Assembly: GCF_009674605.1 (NCBI RefSeq) | Contig: NZ_WKJO01000003.1 | Coordinates: forward strand, 62,001 to 126,000 | DNA: 64,000 nucleotides | Direction of reading: 5' to 3' | Origin: Haloferax litoreum | GTDB taxonomy: Archaea; Halobacteriota; Halobacteria; Halobacteriales; Haloferacaceae | Shown here: positions 37,372 to 46,051 of the stretch, piece by piece | How the letters are laid out: the number at the start of each line of letters is the position of its first letter | How positions within the stretch are numbered: the first letter of the stretch is position 1 | Program-made: the position numbers and the translations under genes | The notes under the pieces: model-generated | Told to the model about the DNA's origin: nothing | Seen by the model: the letters and a program-made list of their open reading frames with translations, nothing else | Databases searched by the model: none

Positions 37372-38388
37372 CTACAGAACGTTCCGGTAGAGGTCCACGA
37401 CAGTCTTCATGCCTCGTGACCCCGAGCGCACGCTGAAGAAGAGTTCCAGGTCGGGGTTGTACTTCGTCTTGTACAGATTGAGTCGGGCGTTCCCGGCACC
37501 GACGAGGTCGTAGTGCGTGACACCCCGTGACTTGGCGTCTCGAATGATGTGCCAGTCCAAGAGTTCGTTCACCGAGAGTCCAACGTCGATATCCGGACGA
37601 ACGCCTCCGTGCCACCGGAACACCCGGTCTTTGTACTCGTACGTGAGCATCCCCGAGACGTACGTCCCCTCGTAGCGGAAGACGTATGGTCGAATCTGTC
37701 CCTCGGGAAGCGACTCGTACAGGTCGACGGCGAACTCGGTGGGCATGTTGAATCCCTCTCCTTGTTCTTCGTATCGCTCGGTCACCTGCCGGAGGATTCG
37801 CTTTACCTCTTCGACACCACCTTCCTCGACAGTGAAGTCGTGTTCGTCGGTGTCCACGTTGCGAATGTTCTTTCGCGCATCGCTCGTGAACCGCATGAGC
37901 AGGTCGTCTTCGTCCGGCGTGATGTCGAGGACGTACGTGTACTCCGGCGTCACGTCCCCGCCGTCCCACTTGAACGGCCGAACGTCGGTGAGCGCTGCCT
38001 CCGTTCGGACCTGCATGTAGTTTCGCTGGAGGTTCTCGCGAATCCAGGAGTTACAACCCTCGATGAAGCCATTCGCAGTGCTCTCGAGTTTTCGCTGACG
38101 CAGGTCGTCGACGTTCAGCAGTGCCGGGCCAAGTCGAGGGACCCACAACGGCGGTGGGGGAGAGAACACACCCGAGAACGGGCCCTTTTCCTTCTGGAAC
38201 ACGGGGAAGATTCCGACGACTTCCTGTCCTTTCTTCCCGACGAGTGGGTGTAACGTCGAGTTCGAGTGTCGTTCTTGGATACGGAGTGCGTCGGATTGAT
38301 GGAACACGTTCGCCATCGGCGACCGTTCGACGTAGTCGTCCCACGCATCGAGTTCGTCCCACTCTGCTTCGATGATTTCGATGCTCAT
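37372..38388 (-). CDS. FemAB/GNAT-like acyltransferase
   Basis: Start at the ATG 38386-38388 (MSIEIIEAEWDEL), 338 residues. Typical of the FemAB-related branch of the GNAT superfamily: VFHQSDALRIQERHSN, VVGIFPVFQ, a central DARKNIRNV segment and C-terminal GLSVNELLDWHIIRDAKSRG...YDLVGAG...LNLYKTKYNPDLE. Bacterial FemAB enzymes add amino acids to cell-wall precursors using aminoacyl-tRNA; Archaea lack murein, so here the acceptor is probably a surface glycan or lipid. Starts 4 nt after the neighbouring GNAT gene and is almost surely cotranscribed with it. Confidence 0.8.
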   Translation of the reverse strand: MSIEIIEAEWDELDAWDDYVERSPMANVFHQSDALRIQERHSNSTLHPLVGKKGQEVVGIFPVFQKEKGPFSGVFSPPPPLWVPRLGPALLNVDDLRQRKLESTANGFIEGCNSWIRENLQRNYMQVRTEAALTDVRPFKWDGGDVTPEYTYVLDITPDEDDLLMRFTSDARKNIRNVDTDEHDFTVEEGGVEEVKRILRQVTERYEEQGEGFNMPTEFAVDLYESLPEGQIRPYVFRYEGTYVSGMLTYEYKDRVFRWHGGVRPDIDVGLSVNELLDWHIIRDAKSRGVTHYDLVGAGNARLNLYKTKYNPDLELFFSVRSGSRGMKTVVDLYRNVL

Positions 38389-38392
38389 TGAC

Positions 38393-39511
38393 TCAGTAGG
38401 CCGTCTTTCGGTACGCTGTTCGTGCGAATTTGTACAGGTGCCAGAGGCCCGGAGACTGTCCCTTGTCCCACTGGAGCGTCGGGACCGGCCGACCGCCGTA
38501 CTTCTCTTTCGCCTTGAAGATACCGTCAGTGTAGGTCGAACCGGTACTTCCGAAGTCGTAGTACCGATAGCCGTTCTCTTTGCCCCACTTGATGGCGTGT
38601 TCGTGGAGGAGTTCCGCCGGGTAGTAATCGAAGTTTGACACGTCACCGATAGCCGAGAAGTAGTATATCATCGTCTCCTGTTCGTCGTCGAGGAAGTGCA
38701 CGTACCGGCCGATTTCGTCGCCGTTGGCCTCCGCGACGAATATCTTCATTCGCTCGGGGAGGGCCGACGCGACGGTTTCGAAGAACGAAAGTGGGTAGGT
38801 GTGACCGCGAACACGCTCCATGTTCTCGATGTACGCCTCGTGTGTGGCAGTGATTTCCGCCGCCGTCAGTTCTGCCTCGTGGACGGAGACGTCGTTCTCG
38901 TGTGCCTTCCGAAGCGACTTTCGTCGCTCTTTGTCCATCCGCCGTTCGATGTCCTCCCACTCGTCGGTGAGGTGCAACTCGAACCGGCAGTCGGTCAGTT
39001 TCGGTTCGTACCCGTGCTTCGCGAGGTACTTTCCGTATCGCATGTAACTCGGGTCTTTGGCCTTTATCGTGTGGAAGAGGATGTTGCGGCCGTTCACCCG
39101 CGCGAGTGTATCGAACATCAAGTCGAGCGACTCGGTTTCGTCCGTGGTGACGACGGGGCCACCGTATCCCGGGGTCGCCGATATCAACCGCTTGAGCGGT
39201 TGTTCCTCGAACAATCGTGACGTGGAGGCTGCTTCGCTCAAAAAGTTCGGAACGAATCCGAGGTTTTCGACCAACGCCGCCCCCGTCGGAAGGTCGATGT
39301 CGGTCACGAAGTTGGGGAACACCGCGATTGGGTTTCCACTCTTCGTCACGACGACGTGACGTGGTGTGTACGGGAGTGTGTCTTCGACGGCCCGTAACCA
39401 CTCGTGGCGGTGAAACACACTGCCTTGGTCTGACTGCGTGACAACGTTGTTCCATTGTCCTTCGGATACTGCGTCGATGCTGCTGTATACGTGTACGTCG
39501 AGGGTACTCAT
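38393..39511 (-). CDS. FemAB/GNAT-like acyltransferase
   Basis: 372 residues, same superfamily as the downstream gene but clearly diverged. QGSVFHRHEWLRAVEDTL, VVVTKSGNPIAVFPNF, a basic KERRKSLRKAHENDV segment and a C-terminal YYFSAIGDVSNFDYYPAELL...YDFGSTGS...FKAKEKYGG. The RRKSLRK/FKAKEKYGG pattern is shared with exopolysaccharide-associated acetyltransferases. Middle gene of an apparent three-gene operon; the start lies 6 nt after the phosphatase-like gene ends. Substrate unknown. Confidence 0.8.
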   Translation of the reverse strand: MSTLDVHVYSSIDAVSEGQWNNVVTQSDQGSVFHRHEWLRAVEDTLPYTPRHVVVTKSGNPIAVFPNFVTDIDLPTGAALVENLGFVPNFLSEAASTSRLFEEQPLKRLISATPGYGGPVVTTDETESLDLMFDTLARVNGRNILFHTIKAKDPSYMRYGKYLAKHGYEPKLTDCRFELHLTDEWEDIERRMDKERRKSLRKAHENDVSVHEAELTAAEITATHEAYIENMERVRGHTYPLSFFETVASALPERMKIFVAEANGDEIGRYVHFLDDEQETMIYYFSAIGDVSNFDYYPAELLHEHAIKWGKENGYRYYDFGSTGSTYTDGIFKAKEKYGGRPVPTLQWDKGQSPGLWHLYKFARTAYRKTAY

Positions 39512-39517
39512 TGGGGA

Positions 39518-41143
39518 TTACTCCAGATAGCCAAGGTTCGCGAGGCGGTCTTCCACCTCGGTGTCGTTCGTCTCCACCCGTTCGACCGGTTCGAACGGAG
39601 GATACCTAATCGGTGTCTGCGCGTCGACGATGGGGAGCGGGTTGCCGTCCATCTCTTCGTCGGGTGGGAGGCCGTACGTCGCGAGAATCGTCGGTGTGAC
39701 GTCGAACAGGTGCGCATCACCAAGTGGTGCGTGCGAGTCGATAGCCGGACCAGACGCCGCAACCACTCCCCAGCGCTTGTGATTCCACGACTCTGTCGGG
39801 TCGCCGAACTGCTCGCCGTACAGTTGGGCACTCAGGTAGTGGTCGTAGTTCGACGGGACGAGGACGATATCGACCGCGTTGTGCGCTTCAGGGCCGTGGA
39901 AATACTCCTCCCGGGGGGCGACATCCTCGAAGAGGAGTTCACCGTCCGGCGTCTCGACGGCCTTCAGGGCGGAAATTAACTCGCGGCGAACGTCTTCGTA
40001 CGCGTCCTGTGGAACCCTTCCGTCGGGTTCCCTCCCTTCGAGGTTGATTCGAATCCCGAGTTCGATCAGGTCTCGCATGTACGCGCGCGAAGATGGGAAG
40101 TCCACCTGTGTGGTCCCCGCTCGCTTGACGTCCGTAGGGACGACGCGAGCGACGTACTCGGCGAGTCCGAGTTTCTGAAGGACACTCGTGATTCGCTGGG
40201 TCGTCAGACCAAACCGTGCGGCGACAGTCATCGCCGAGTTCATCACGTCCAGCGACGCGTCGTCGTCTGCTTCGAACTGCCCCTTCTCGAGGCCGCGTTT
40301 TTGTATCGAGACCCACGAAGGCATCCCCGACCCACCGTGTCGGACAGACACGTATCCCTCGTCTCGGAGGAACTCGTTGACGCGGAATTCGTATTTGTCG
40401 TACTGTCCCATTCCGTGGTCGCTCACGACGAAGACGTTCTCGGGCGACGTCGCCTCGAGAATCAAGCCGATTTGCTCGTCCACCGCTTCGTACACGGCGT
40501 GGACGAGTTCGAGGTCACCGGGTCGTTCGTGGAAGACGGTGTCCGTCTGTTGGAACTCGACGAAACCGAAGTCCGGGTCGAACCGGTCGGCGAGGTATCT
40601 GAAGGCGTCCCCGCGCATCCGAATGAGTTCGAGATACGCGTCGTCTCCCCGGCCCTCCGGGTCGTTGGGGTAGACTCTGTACTCGCCGATTTCTGCCCGA
40701 ACGTCGTCGAGGAGTCCAGCAGGATGACAGGGTGGGTCTTCGGGGCCGACGTACCCAGGGATGAGTGCTCCGTCGAACGGCCTCGGGGGAGCAGTCACCG
40801 GGACGTTGACCACGACACTTCGGAGGCCGTGATAGTCGAGGAGTTCCCACAGGGTCCGCTGGCGAACGTCGGTCGCGTTTACCACGTCTGCATCGTAGCC
40901 GTCGAAAGAGAGAAATCCGAATACGCCGTGTTTTCCGGGGTTTACACCGGTATACAGTGACGGCCACGCGCTGGCAGTCCACGGGGGGACCTGCGATTCG
41001 AGCGGTCCGTACACCCCCTCTTCGAAGAGTCGCTGCAAGTTCGGGAGTGAATCGTCCTCGAACAGTGGGTCTAGTACCTCGATGCAGGCCGCGTCGAGAC
41101 CGATAAGAAGGGTCGTGAGCGACGACTGCGTCCGGTCATCCAT
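39518..41143 (-). CDS. Alkaline phosphatase superfamily (type I phosphodiesterase-like) enzyme
   Basis: 541 residues. LIGLDAACIEVLDPLFED with metal-binding Asp at the N-terminus, WTASAWPSLYTGVNPGKHG containing the Ser/Thr nucleophile region, FQQTDTVFH (ligands Asp and His) and VVSDHGMGQ (Asp-His) are the metal sites of the nucleotide pyrophosphatase/phosphodiesterase group. No signal peptide or membrane segment is seen, so it should be cytoplasmic. These proteins are common in archaeal glycan loci and may transfer or release phosphate groups. First gene of the operon with two FemAB-like genes; a TAACAA-type box lies 27 nt upstream. Confidence 0.85.
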   Translation of the reverse strand: MDDRTQSSLTTLLIGLDAACIEVLDPLFEDDSLPNLQRLFEEGVYGPLESQVPPWTASAWPSLYTGVNPGKHGVFGFLSFDGYDADVVNATDVRQRTLWELLDYHGLRSVVVNVPVTAPPRPFDGALIPGYVGPEDPPCHPAGLLDDVRAEIGEYRVYPNDPEGRGDDAYLELIRMRGDAFRYLADRFDPDFGFVEFQQTDTVFHERPGDLELVHAVYEAVDEQIGLILEATSPENVFVVSDHGMGQYDKYEFRVNEFLRDEGYVSVRHGGSGMPSWVSIQKRGLEKGQFEADDDASLDVMNSAMTVAARFGLTTQRITSVLQKLGLAEYVARVVPTDVKRAGTTQVDFPSSRAYMRDLIELGIRINLEGREPDGRVPQDAYEDVRRELISALKAVETPDGELLFEDVAPREEYFHGPEAHNAVDIVLVPSNYDHYLSAQLYGEQFGDPTESWNHKRWGVVAASGPAIDSHAPLGDAHLFDVTPTILATYGLPPDEEMDGNPLPIVDAQTPIRYPPFEPVERVETNDTEVEDRLANLGYLE

Positions 41144-41530
41144 ATGGATACATACAGCACTGAAACGTGCTTTGTTATAGTGAACCTATGAGCCAAAACG
41201 ACCCGACGGCTGTTGGTTCTCTGAACACGTGTCGGTGTTGCGACCAGACTGGAGAGAAGTCGTTCGGAGACCGGAGAGTGTGGTCCCCTGCTGCTTCCCG
41301 ATTCTCTCTGTCGAACGGGTGCGACGGTGTGTCGTGACGAATTACCGATACAACACTCCACAGGAAAGCCATTTCAGGACCCATTTCTCCCAGAATTCGA
41401 CGTGAGTAACGCCGGAAACGCGACCGGTTGGCGCAGAGTAACAATAGTGGAACCGGGGGAATGTACTACCAGAACCAATGACGCCACTCGGTCTTCTTCC
41501 CCTCTTTCGACCGCACCACGTACACAACCC
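41144..41530. other. Divergent intergenic region, phosphatase versus GT2
   Basis: No gene. Contains a TAACAA box on each strand (41171-41180 minus, 41437-41446 plus) and a weak imperfect stem (about 41261-41316). Confidence 0.55.
41171..41180 (-). promoter_or_regulatory. TATAACAA promoter-like box of the phosphatase-FemAB operon
   Basis: CTATAACAAA on the minus strand ends 27 nt before the ATG at 41143, the spacing expected of a TATA element for a leaderless mRNA. Confidence 0.55.
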
Positions 41531-42547
41531 ATGGCCCCAATAGTCACCCTCCAAACAAACGATTCAGACGACCGAGGCGATAGCGGTCCGTCCGAGAAAC
41601 CGGACCTCTCTGTCGTCGTCGTCACGTTCAACGAAGAGGCACGAATCGAGCGGTGCCTCGAATCAGTGTTCGAATCGTGTCGCGACGTGGGCACCTTCGA
41701 GGTAATCCTCGTCGACTCGAATTCGACCGACCGTACGGTCGATATCGCTAAATCGTTCCCCATAACCATCCTCACGTTGCCAGACGAAGTCGACAGGACG
41801 CCGTCGGCAGGTCGCTACGTCGGGACACAGTGGGCAAACGGAGACACGATTCTGTACGTCGACGGCGACATGTACCTCGAACCCGAGTGGCTATCAGACG
41901 CCTACGACTTCCTCCACACGAACGACGGCGTCGTCGGCGTCGACGGCCACCTCAACGTTCGTGGAGACACGTCCACACCACAACGCGTCAACGCGATACG
42001 AGGCGTCGCACTCTACGACACGTCCGCGGTGACCGCTGTCGGTGGGTTCGACCCGTTCCAAAAGTCGCTCGAAGACATCGACCTCGGCTTCCGACTCGTC
42101 CTCGACAGCGGGGAACTCTACCGACTCCCGAGCGTCGCTGCGTCGCACCCGGTTGCGAAGGGAACGCGGGAGATTAGACGCCGATGGCGGAGCGGATACG
42201 TCGAAGGCGTCGGTCAGACGCTCCGAAAGTCGGCGTCACGCCCTCGGTTGTTGGCAATGCACCTCCTGCGACTGAGATACAAAGTGCTGATTGGAAGTTG
42301 GTTCGCAGCGGGGGGCGTGAGTGTTGCGCTCTCACCACTCGCGACGGGTGGGTGGCTACTCGCGACGGGACTCTTCTTCGCGTTCTTGACCAGGGAACGC
42401 GGGAGCAGCGAAGCGTTTCGGTTGACGTTCGGATACGCACTGCTCTGGATTGGGTTCATCTACGGGATGCGAATTCCACCACGGCCACGTGACGAGTACC
42501 CACTCTCACGGGTCGACGTCGTCAAGCGAATCAGCGTCTTTCAGTGA
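41531..42547 (+). CDS. GT2 glycosyltransferase with C-terminal membrane helices
   Basis: Start at the ATG 41531 (MAPIVTLQTN); upstream in-frame codons have no family character. 338 residues. GT-A fold: LSVVVVTFNEEARIERCLES, VILVDSNSTDRT, and the nucleotide/metal motif YVDGDMYLEPEWL. After about residue 250 come three hydrophobic helices that hold it at the membrane. It should add a sugar to a lipid-linked intermediate. TAACAA box at 41437-41446. Confidence 0.88.
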   Translation: MAPIVTLQTNDSDDRGDSGPSEKPDLSVVVVTFNEEARIERCLESVFESCRDVGTFEVILVDSNSTDRTVDIAKSFPITILTLPDEVDRTPSAGRYVGTQWANGDTILYVDGDMYLEPEWLSDAYDFLHTNDGVVGVDGHLNVRGDTSTPQRVNAIRGVALYDTSAVTAVGGFDPFQKSLEDIDLGFRLVLDSGELYRLPSVAASHPVAKGTREIRRRWRSGYVEGVGQTLRKSASRPRLLAMHLLRLRYKVLIGSWFAAGGVSVALSPLATGGWLLATGLFFAFLTRERGSSEAFRLTFGYALLWIGFIYGMRIPPRPRDEYPLSRVDVVKRISVFQ

Positions 42548-42591
42548 CGGCCTGAGGCAGCATCAGTCGCCACGGTCACGTCCGAAACGAG

Positions 42592-43518
42592 TCAAGTAGG
42601 ACGAACAGGAGACTGGGCGAGCGTCCTGCGAGCAACCTCGCCCATCGTCTCGACGACGAGGTCCGTCTCGGCTCTGACGTCGGCTAGGTACGCCAAGATG
42701 CGTCGGATGCGTTCTACGCTGTAGTCAGTGTGGAGGTTGTTCGGGTGGAGCCACATGTGGAAGACACCGCCCTCTCTCGCGGCCTGGTCGATGCCGCGTT
42801 TGGCCTGCCGTACCACCGGGTCGCCGACGAGTCGGTTCGCAATTTCGAGTGCTACGCCCTCGAAACTGAAGAGGTACAGTGACGCCGGGATATCGACTAA
42901 CCCGTATTCGTCGATAGAGGGAGTGACGAGCAACGACTGGCCGGGAGCATAGACGCCATCGACGAGTGTGTGCACGCCCTTCGGGAGCGGCGTATCGCGA
43001 AACACGGGTGATGGACCACGGTAACACGAGAACCCGTACTTCGCGAGGACGTCTCGGTGACCGACGTCGTTGCGGGGGTAGACGAACGAGTCGAGTTCGA
43101 GACCGTAGTCGCTCGCGATATCGACACACGCGCGAATCTCCGCGTCGGCAAACGCGTGGTCGATGCGGCCGAACTGTGGATGCGAGTACGAGTGGCATCC
43201 AATCTCGTGGTTGGCGTTCGACGTCCGAACGGCGTCGACGAGGTCACGCCCGAAGCGAAGGTCTGGACGAGACCGCCAGATTCCGGTCTCTTTCTCGAAC
43301 CATCCATCAGGGGCGGGGTGTGCACTGTGGCGTCCGTCGCAGTCGTCCAAGAAGAGGTGTCCAACGATTGCCCAGGTGGCGGGCACGTCGAACTCGTCGA
43401 AGAGGTCGACGAGTGCCGTCCACCCGGACCGCGCGTACTCGACACGGTCGGGTGGGTCCTCGAAGTCGAGATATCCCCATCCGAGTTCCGCGTCGAGCGA
43501 GATAACCACAGAGCCCAT
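42592..43518 (-). CDS. NodB-type polysaccharide deacetylase
   Basis: 308 residues. SLDAELGWG (catalytic/metal Asp-Glu), GCHSYSHPQFG (metal His pair) and YPRNDVGH are the canonical deacetylase motifs; FHMWLHPNNLH near the C-terminus supplies the late catalytic histidine. No signal peptide, so it likely acts on cytoplasmic, lipid-linked sugars, making a free amine. A TAACAA box (43545-43553, minus) ends 26 nt before the ATG. Confidence 0.9.
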   Translation of the reverse strand: MGSVVISLDAELGWGYLDFEDPPDRVEYARSGWTALVDLFDEFDVPATWAIVGHLFLDDCDGRHSAHPAPDGWFEKETGIWRSRPDLRFGRDLVDAVRTSNANHEIGCHSYSHPQFGRIDHAFADAEIRACVDIASDYGLELDSFVYPRNDVGHRDVLAKYGFSCYRGPSPVFRDTPLPKGVHTLVDGVYAPGQSLLVTPSIDEYGLVDIPASLYLFSFEGVALEIANRLVGDPVVRQAKRGIDQAAREGGVFHMWLHPNNLHTDYSVERIRRILAYLADVRAETDLVVETMGEVARRTLAQSPVRPT

Positions 43519-43544
43519 CGGTGAACACGTCGGCGAGTGAGCGG

Positions 43545-43553
43545 TTTGTTATA
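43545..43553 (-). promoter_or_regulatory. TATAACAA promoter-like box of the deacetylase gene
   Basis: TATAACAAA on the minus strand ends 26 nt before the start at 43518. Confidence 0.55.
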
Positions 43554-43760
43554 CGGCCGATACCGCCCGAGACGCGTCACTGCGTGAGAAATTCTCCAGC
43601 GTGACGAGCGGTGTCGTTCCGGTCGCTGGAGTCAAAATCCCCGAATCCGAGCCGGTACACGATTCATAACAAAAACTGGGTAGAGACACCCTAGATAGTA
43701 GATGACGCGTGGAAGTACAGTCTGTGACGGTTACGCACACGCTCCACCCACAGGAAGGAC

Positions 43761-44876
43761 ATGAGAGTTCTATTCGACATCAACCACCCAGCACAGGTAC
43801 ACCTGTTCAAGAACGCGATTCGAGAACTGAAAGAACGAGGCCACACCGTCCACGTCACGTCACGAGAAAAAGAGATGACGACGACGTTACTCGACGAGTA
43901 CGGTATCGACCACACACCGCTGTCGTCCGAGTGGAATCGGTTTGGTCCCGCTTCGCTCGTCGGGGAGTGGGGCATTCGGGAAGTTCGAATGCTCCAGTAC
44001 GCCCGTCGATTCGACCCCGACGTCATCGTGAGTCGTCTCAACCCGTCGGTCGTCCACGTATCGACGCTCCTCGGGTGCCGAAATCTCATCTATCAAGATA
44101 CGAAGCTCAAGCCCGAGACCTTAGAACGGGTGTATCACGCAGTCACGTGCCCGTTCGTCGACAAAATCTGTGTGCCCCCGGACTTCTCGATTCCCGTTCC
44201 CGAAGAGAAGCAAGTTTCCGTCGGGTTCCAGGAGTTGTCGTACCTGCACCCGAATTGGTTCACCCCCGACCCTGAATCGCTCCGTGAGTACGGTGTCGAC
44301 CCAGAGAACCCGTACTTCGTCCTCCGGTTCGCCGGGTGGCAAGCGTTCCACGACGTCGGAAACACCGGCCTGTCAGTCGAGGGGAAACGCGAACTTGTCT
44401 CGTATCTCGCCGAGCACGGTGACGTGTACATCACCAGCGAAGCCCCACTTCCCCCGGAGTTCGAGCAGTACAAGCTAACGGTTCCGCCACACATGATTCA
44501 CGACCTGTTGTACTACGCCACCCTCTACGTCGGCGACTCCGAGACGATGCCCACGGAAGCGGCCCTCCTCGGAACACCCGCGATACGAGTGAACTCGATG
44601 GTCGGAAAGGGTGACATCAGCAACTTCCTCACGCTCGAAGACTACGGACTCATGTTCTCGTTCGCCGACGAGGACAGCGTCTTCGAGAAAGTCGAAGAAC
44701 TACTGACCGAGTCGAATGCGAGCGATTGGGAGGAGAAGCGAGACACTCTCCTGTCCGAGCAGGGAGACGTGACGGCGTCGATGCTCGAACTGGTCGAAGA
44801 ACAGGCCGCGATTCACCAGTCGAAACGGCGTCCTCTCGTCTCGCGAATCTACGACGAAATTATCACGAGACTCTGA
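43761..44876 (+). CDS. DUF354-family GT-B glycosyltransferase
   Basis: 371 residues beginning MRVLFDINHPAQVHLFKNAI, the signature of DUF354 proteins, which have a GT-B fold related to UDP-GlcNAc 2-epimerase and MurG. The donor-site region is YVGDSETMPTEAALLGTPAIR (about 255-275). No membrane segment. It should be a cytoplasmic transferase in the glycan pathway; the sugar is unknown. A CATAACAAAA box at 43665-43674 lies about 87 nt upstream. Confidence 0.85.
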   Translation: MRVLFDINHPAQVHLFKNAIRELKERGHTVHVTSREKEMTTTLLDEYGIDHTPLSSEWNRFGPASLVGEWGIREVRMLQYARRFDPDVIVSRLNPSVVHVSTLLGCRNLIYQDTKLKPETLERVYHAVTCPFVDKICVPPDFSIPVPEEKQVSVGFQELSYLHPNWFTPDPESLREYGVDPENPYFVLRFAGWQAFHDVGNTGLSVEGKRELVSYLAEHGDVYITSEAPLPPEFEQYKLTVPPHMIHDLLYYATLYVGDSETMPTEAALLGTPAIRVNSMVGKGDISNFLTLEDYGLMFSFADEDSVFEKVEELLTESNASDWEEKRDTLLSEQGDVTASMLELVEEQAAIHQSKRRPLVSRIYDEIITRL

Positions 44877-45109
44877 CGAGGAGAGTTGCCAGAAGCGGAC
44901 GCCTGTGGTTCTCGTTAGACGCACATTCTCAGAAATAGCCTGAGATTAACAATAGTCCCAGAGCACCGTCACTCTACCAACGCTCCCCACAGTCACGAGA
45001 CGTGGAAGATTCACTCACTACAGGGGTCACTGGCAGATATTTCGTGGCCACTGTGGTCCGTGACTGTCGTCGCGAGCACCCCGTTTGCCACCGTATGCGG
45101 CACAACATC

Positions 45110-46051
45110 ATGATTCGAACTCTGCAATTGGTGACCACTCGACGACCTTTCTTCGAACAGCAGGTCGCTGCGCTCGAACGACACGGCGTCGATTGTCACG
45201 TAGTGACTGTCCCAAAACCGCCGTCCGGAGCGAGGTCGCTTCGCGATTACGTCCGGTTTTACGGGCGTGTCCTTCGTGAATCCCTCGACGGACCGTACGA
45301 CCTCGTGCACGCGAACTACGGCCTCACCGCCCCGGCGGCCATCGCCCAACCGACCCGACCAATCGTCCTCTCTCTGTGGGGGTCAGACGTGTGGGGGAAG
45401 TATGGCTCCGTCAGTGACTGGTGTAGCCGCGAGTTCGATGCGGTAATCGTCATGTCCGAGCAGATGGCCGACGCACTCGATACCAAGTCCGTGGTCATCC
45501 CGCACGGCATCGACATGGACCTGTTCGAACCACTCCCCCAGACCGAGGCGCGAGCAGAGTTGGGGTGGGACGACCAGCACCATCACGTGTTGTTCCCCTA
45601 CGCACCATCGCGGGAGGTGAAAGATTACCCGCGGGCAGTTCGCATCGTCGAGACCGTCCAAGAGCGACTCGGAAACCCGGTGACGCTCCAGACAGTTTCT
45701 GGAGAGCCACACGAACGAATCCCGGTGTACATGAGTGCGGCAGACGCGATGTTGCTCACGTCCCGTTGGGAGGGGTCCCCGAACGCAGTGAAAGAAGCGT
45801 TAGCCTGCAACCTCCCGGTGGTGAGTACCGACGTCGGCGACGTGCGGTCGTATCTCAGTGAGCGGACGGGGTCGTACGTTGCCACGTCGGACGACGAACT
45901 CGTTATGGCCCTCTGCGACATCTTAGAACGAGACGGGCGGCCGAATAGTCGAGAGGCGATGGTCGAGTTCGGTCTCGACCAGATGGCCGAAAATATCGTC
46001 TCGGTGTACGAGCACGTTCTCGAACCGAAACAAGAGGTGACAGTGTCGTGA
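45110..46051 (+). CDS. GT4-type glycosyltransferase
   Basis: 313 residues from the ATG 45110 (MIRTLQLVTTRRPFF); an ATG five codons earlier (45095) is equally possible, and a GTG at 45002 would agree better with the TAACAA box at 44945-44954. GT-B fold with DLVHANYGLTAPAAIAQ, LSLWGSDVWG and the donor-site E-x7-E region LTSRWEGSPNAVKEALACNLPVV. Its last four bases overlap the GTG of the next gene, coupling it to the large membrane protein. Confidence 0.88.
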   Translation: MIRTLQLVTTRRPFFEQQVAALERHGVDCHVVTVPKPPSGARSLRDYVRFYGRVLRESLDGPYDLVHANYGLTAPAAIAQPTRPIVLSLWGSDVWGKYGSVSDWCSREFDAVIVMSEQMADALDTKSVVIPHGIDMDLFEPLPQTEARAELGWDDQHHHVLFPYAPSREVKDYPRAVRIVETVQERLGNPVTLQTVSGEPHERIPVYMSAADAMLLTSRWEGSPNAVKEALACNLPVVSTDVGDVRSYLSERTGSYVATSDDELVMALCDILERDGRPNSREAMVEFGLDQMAENIVSVYEHVLEPKQEVTVS

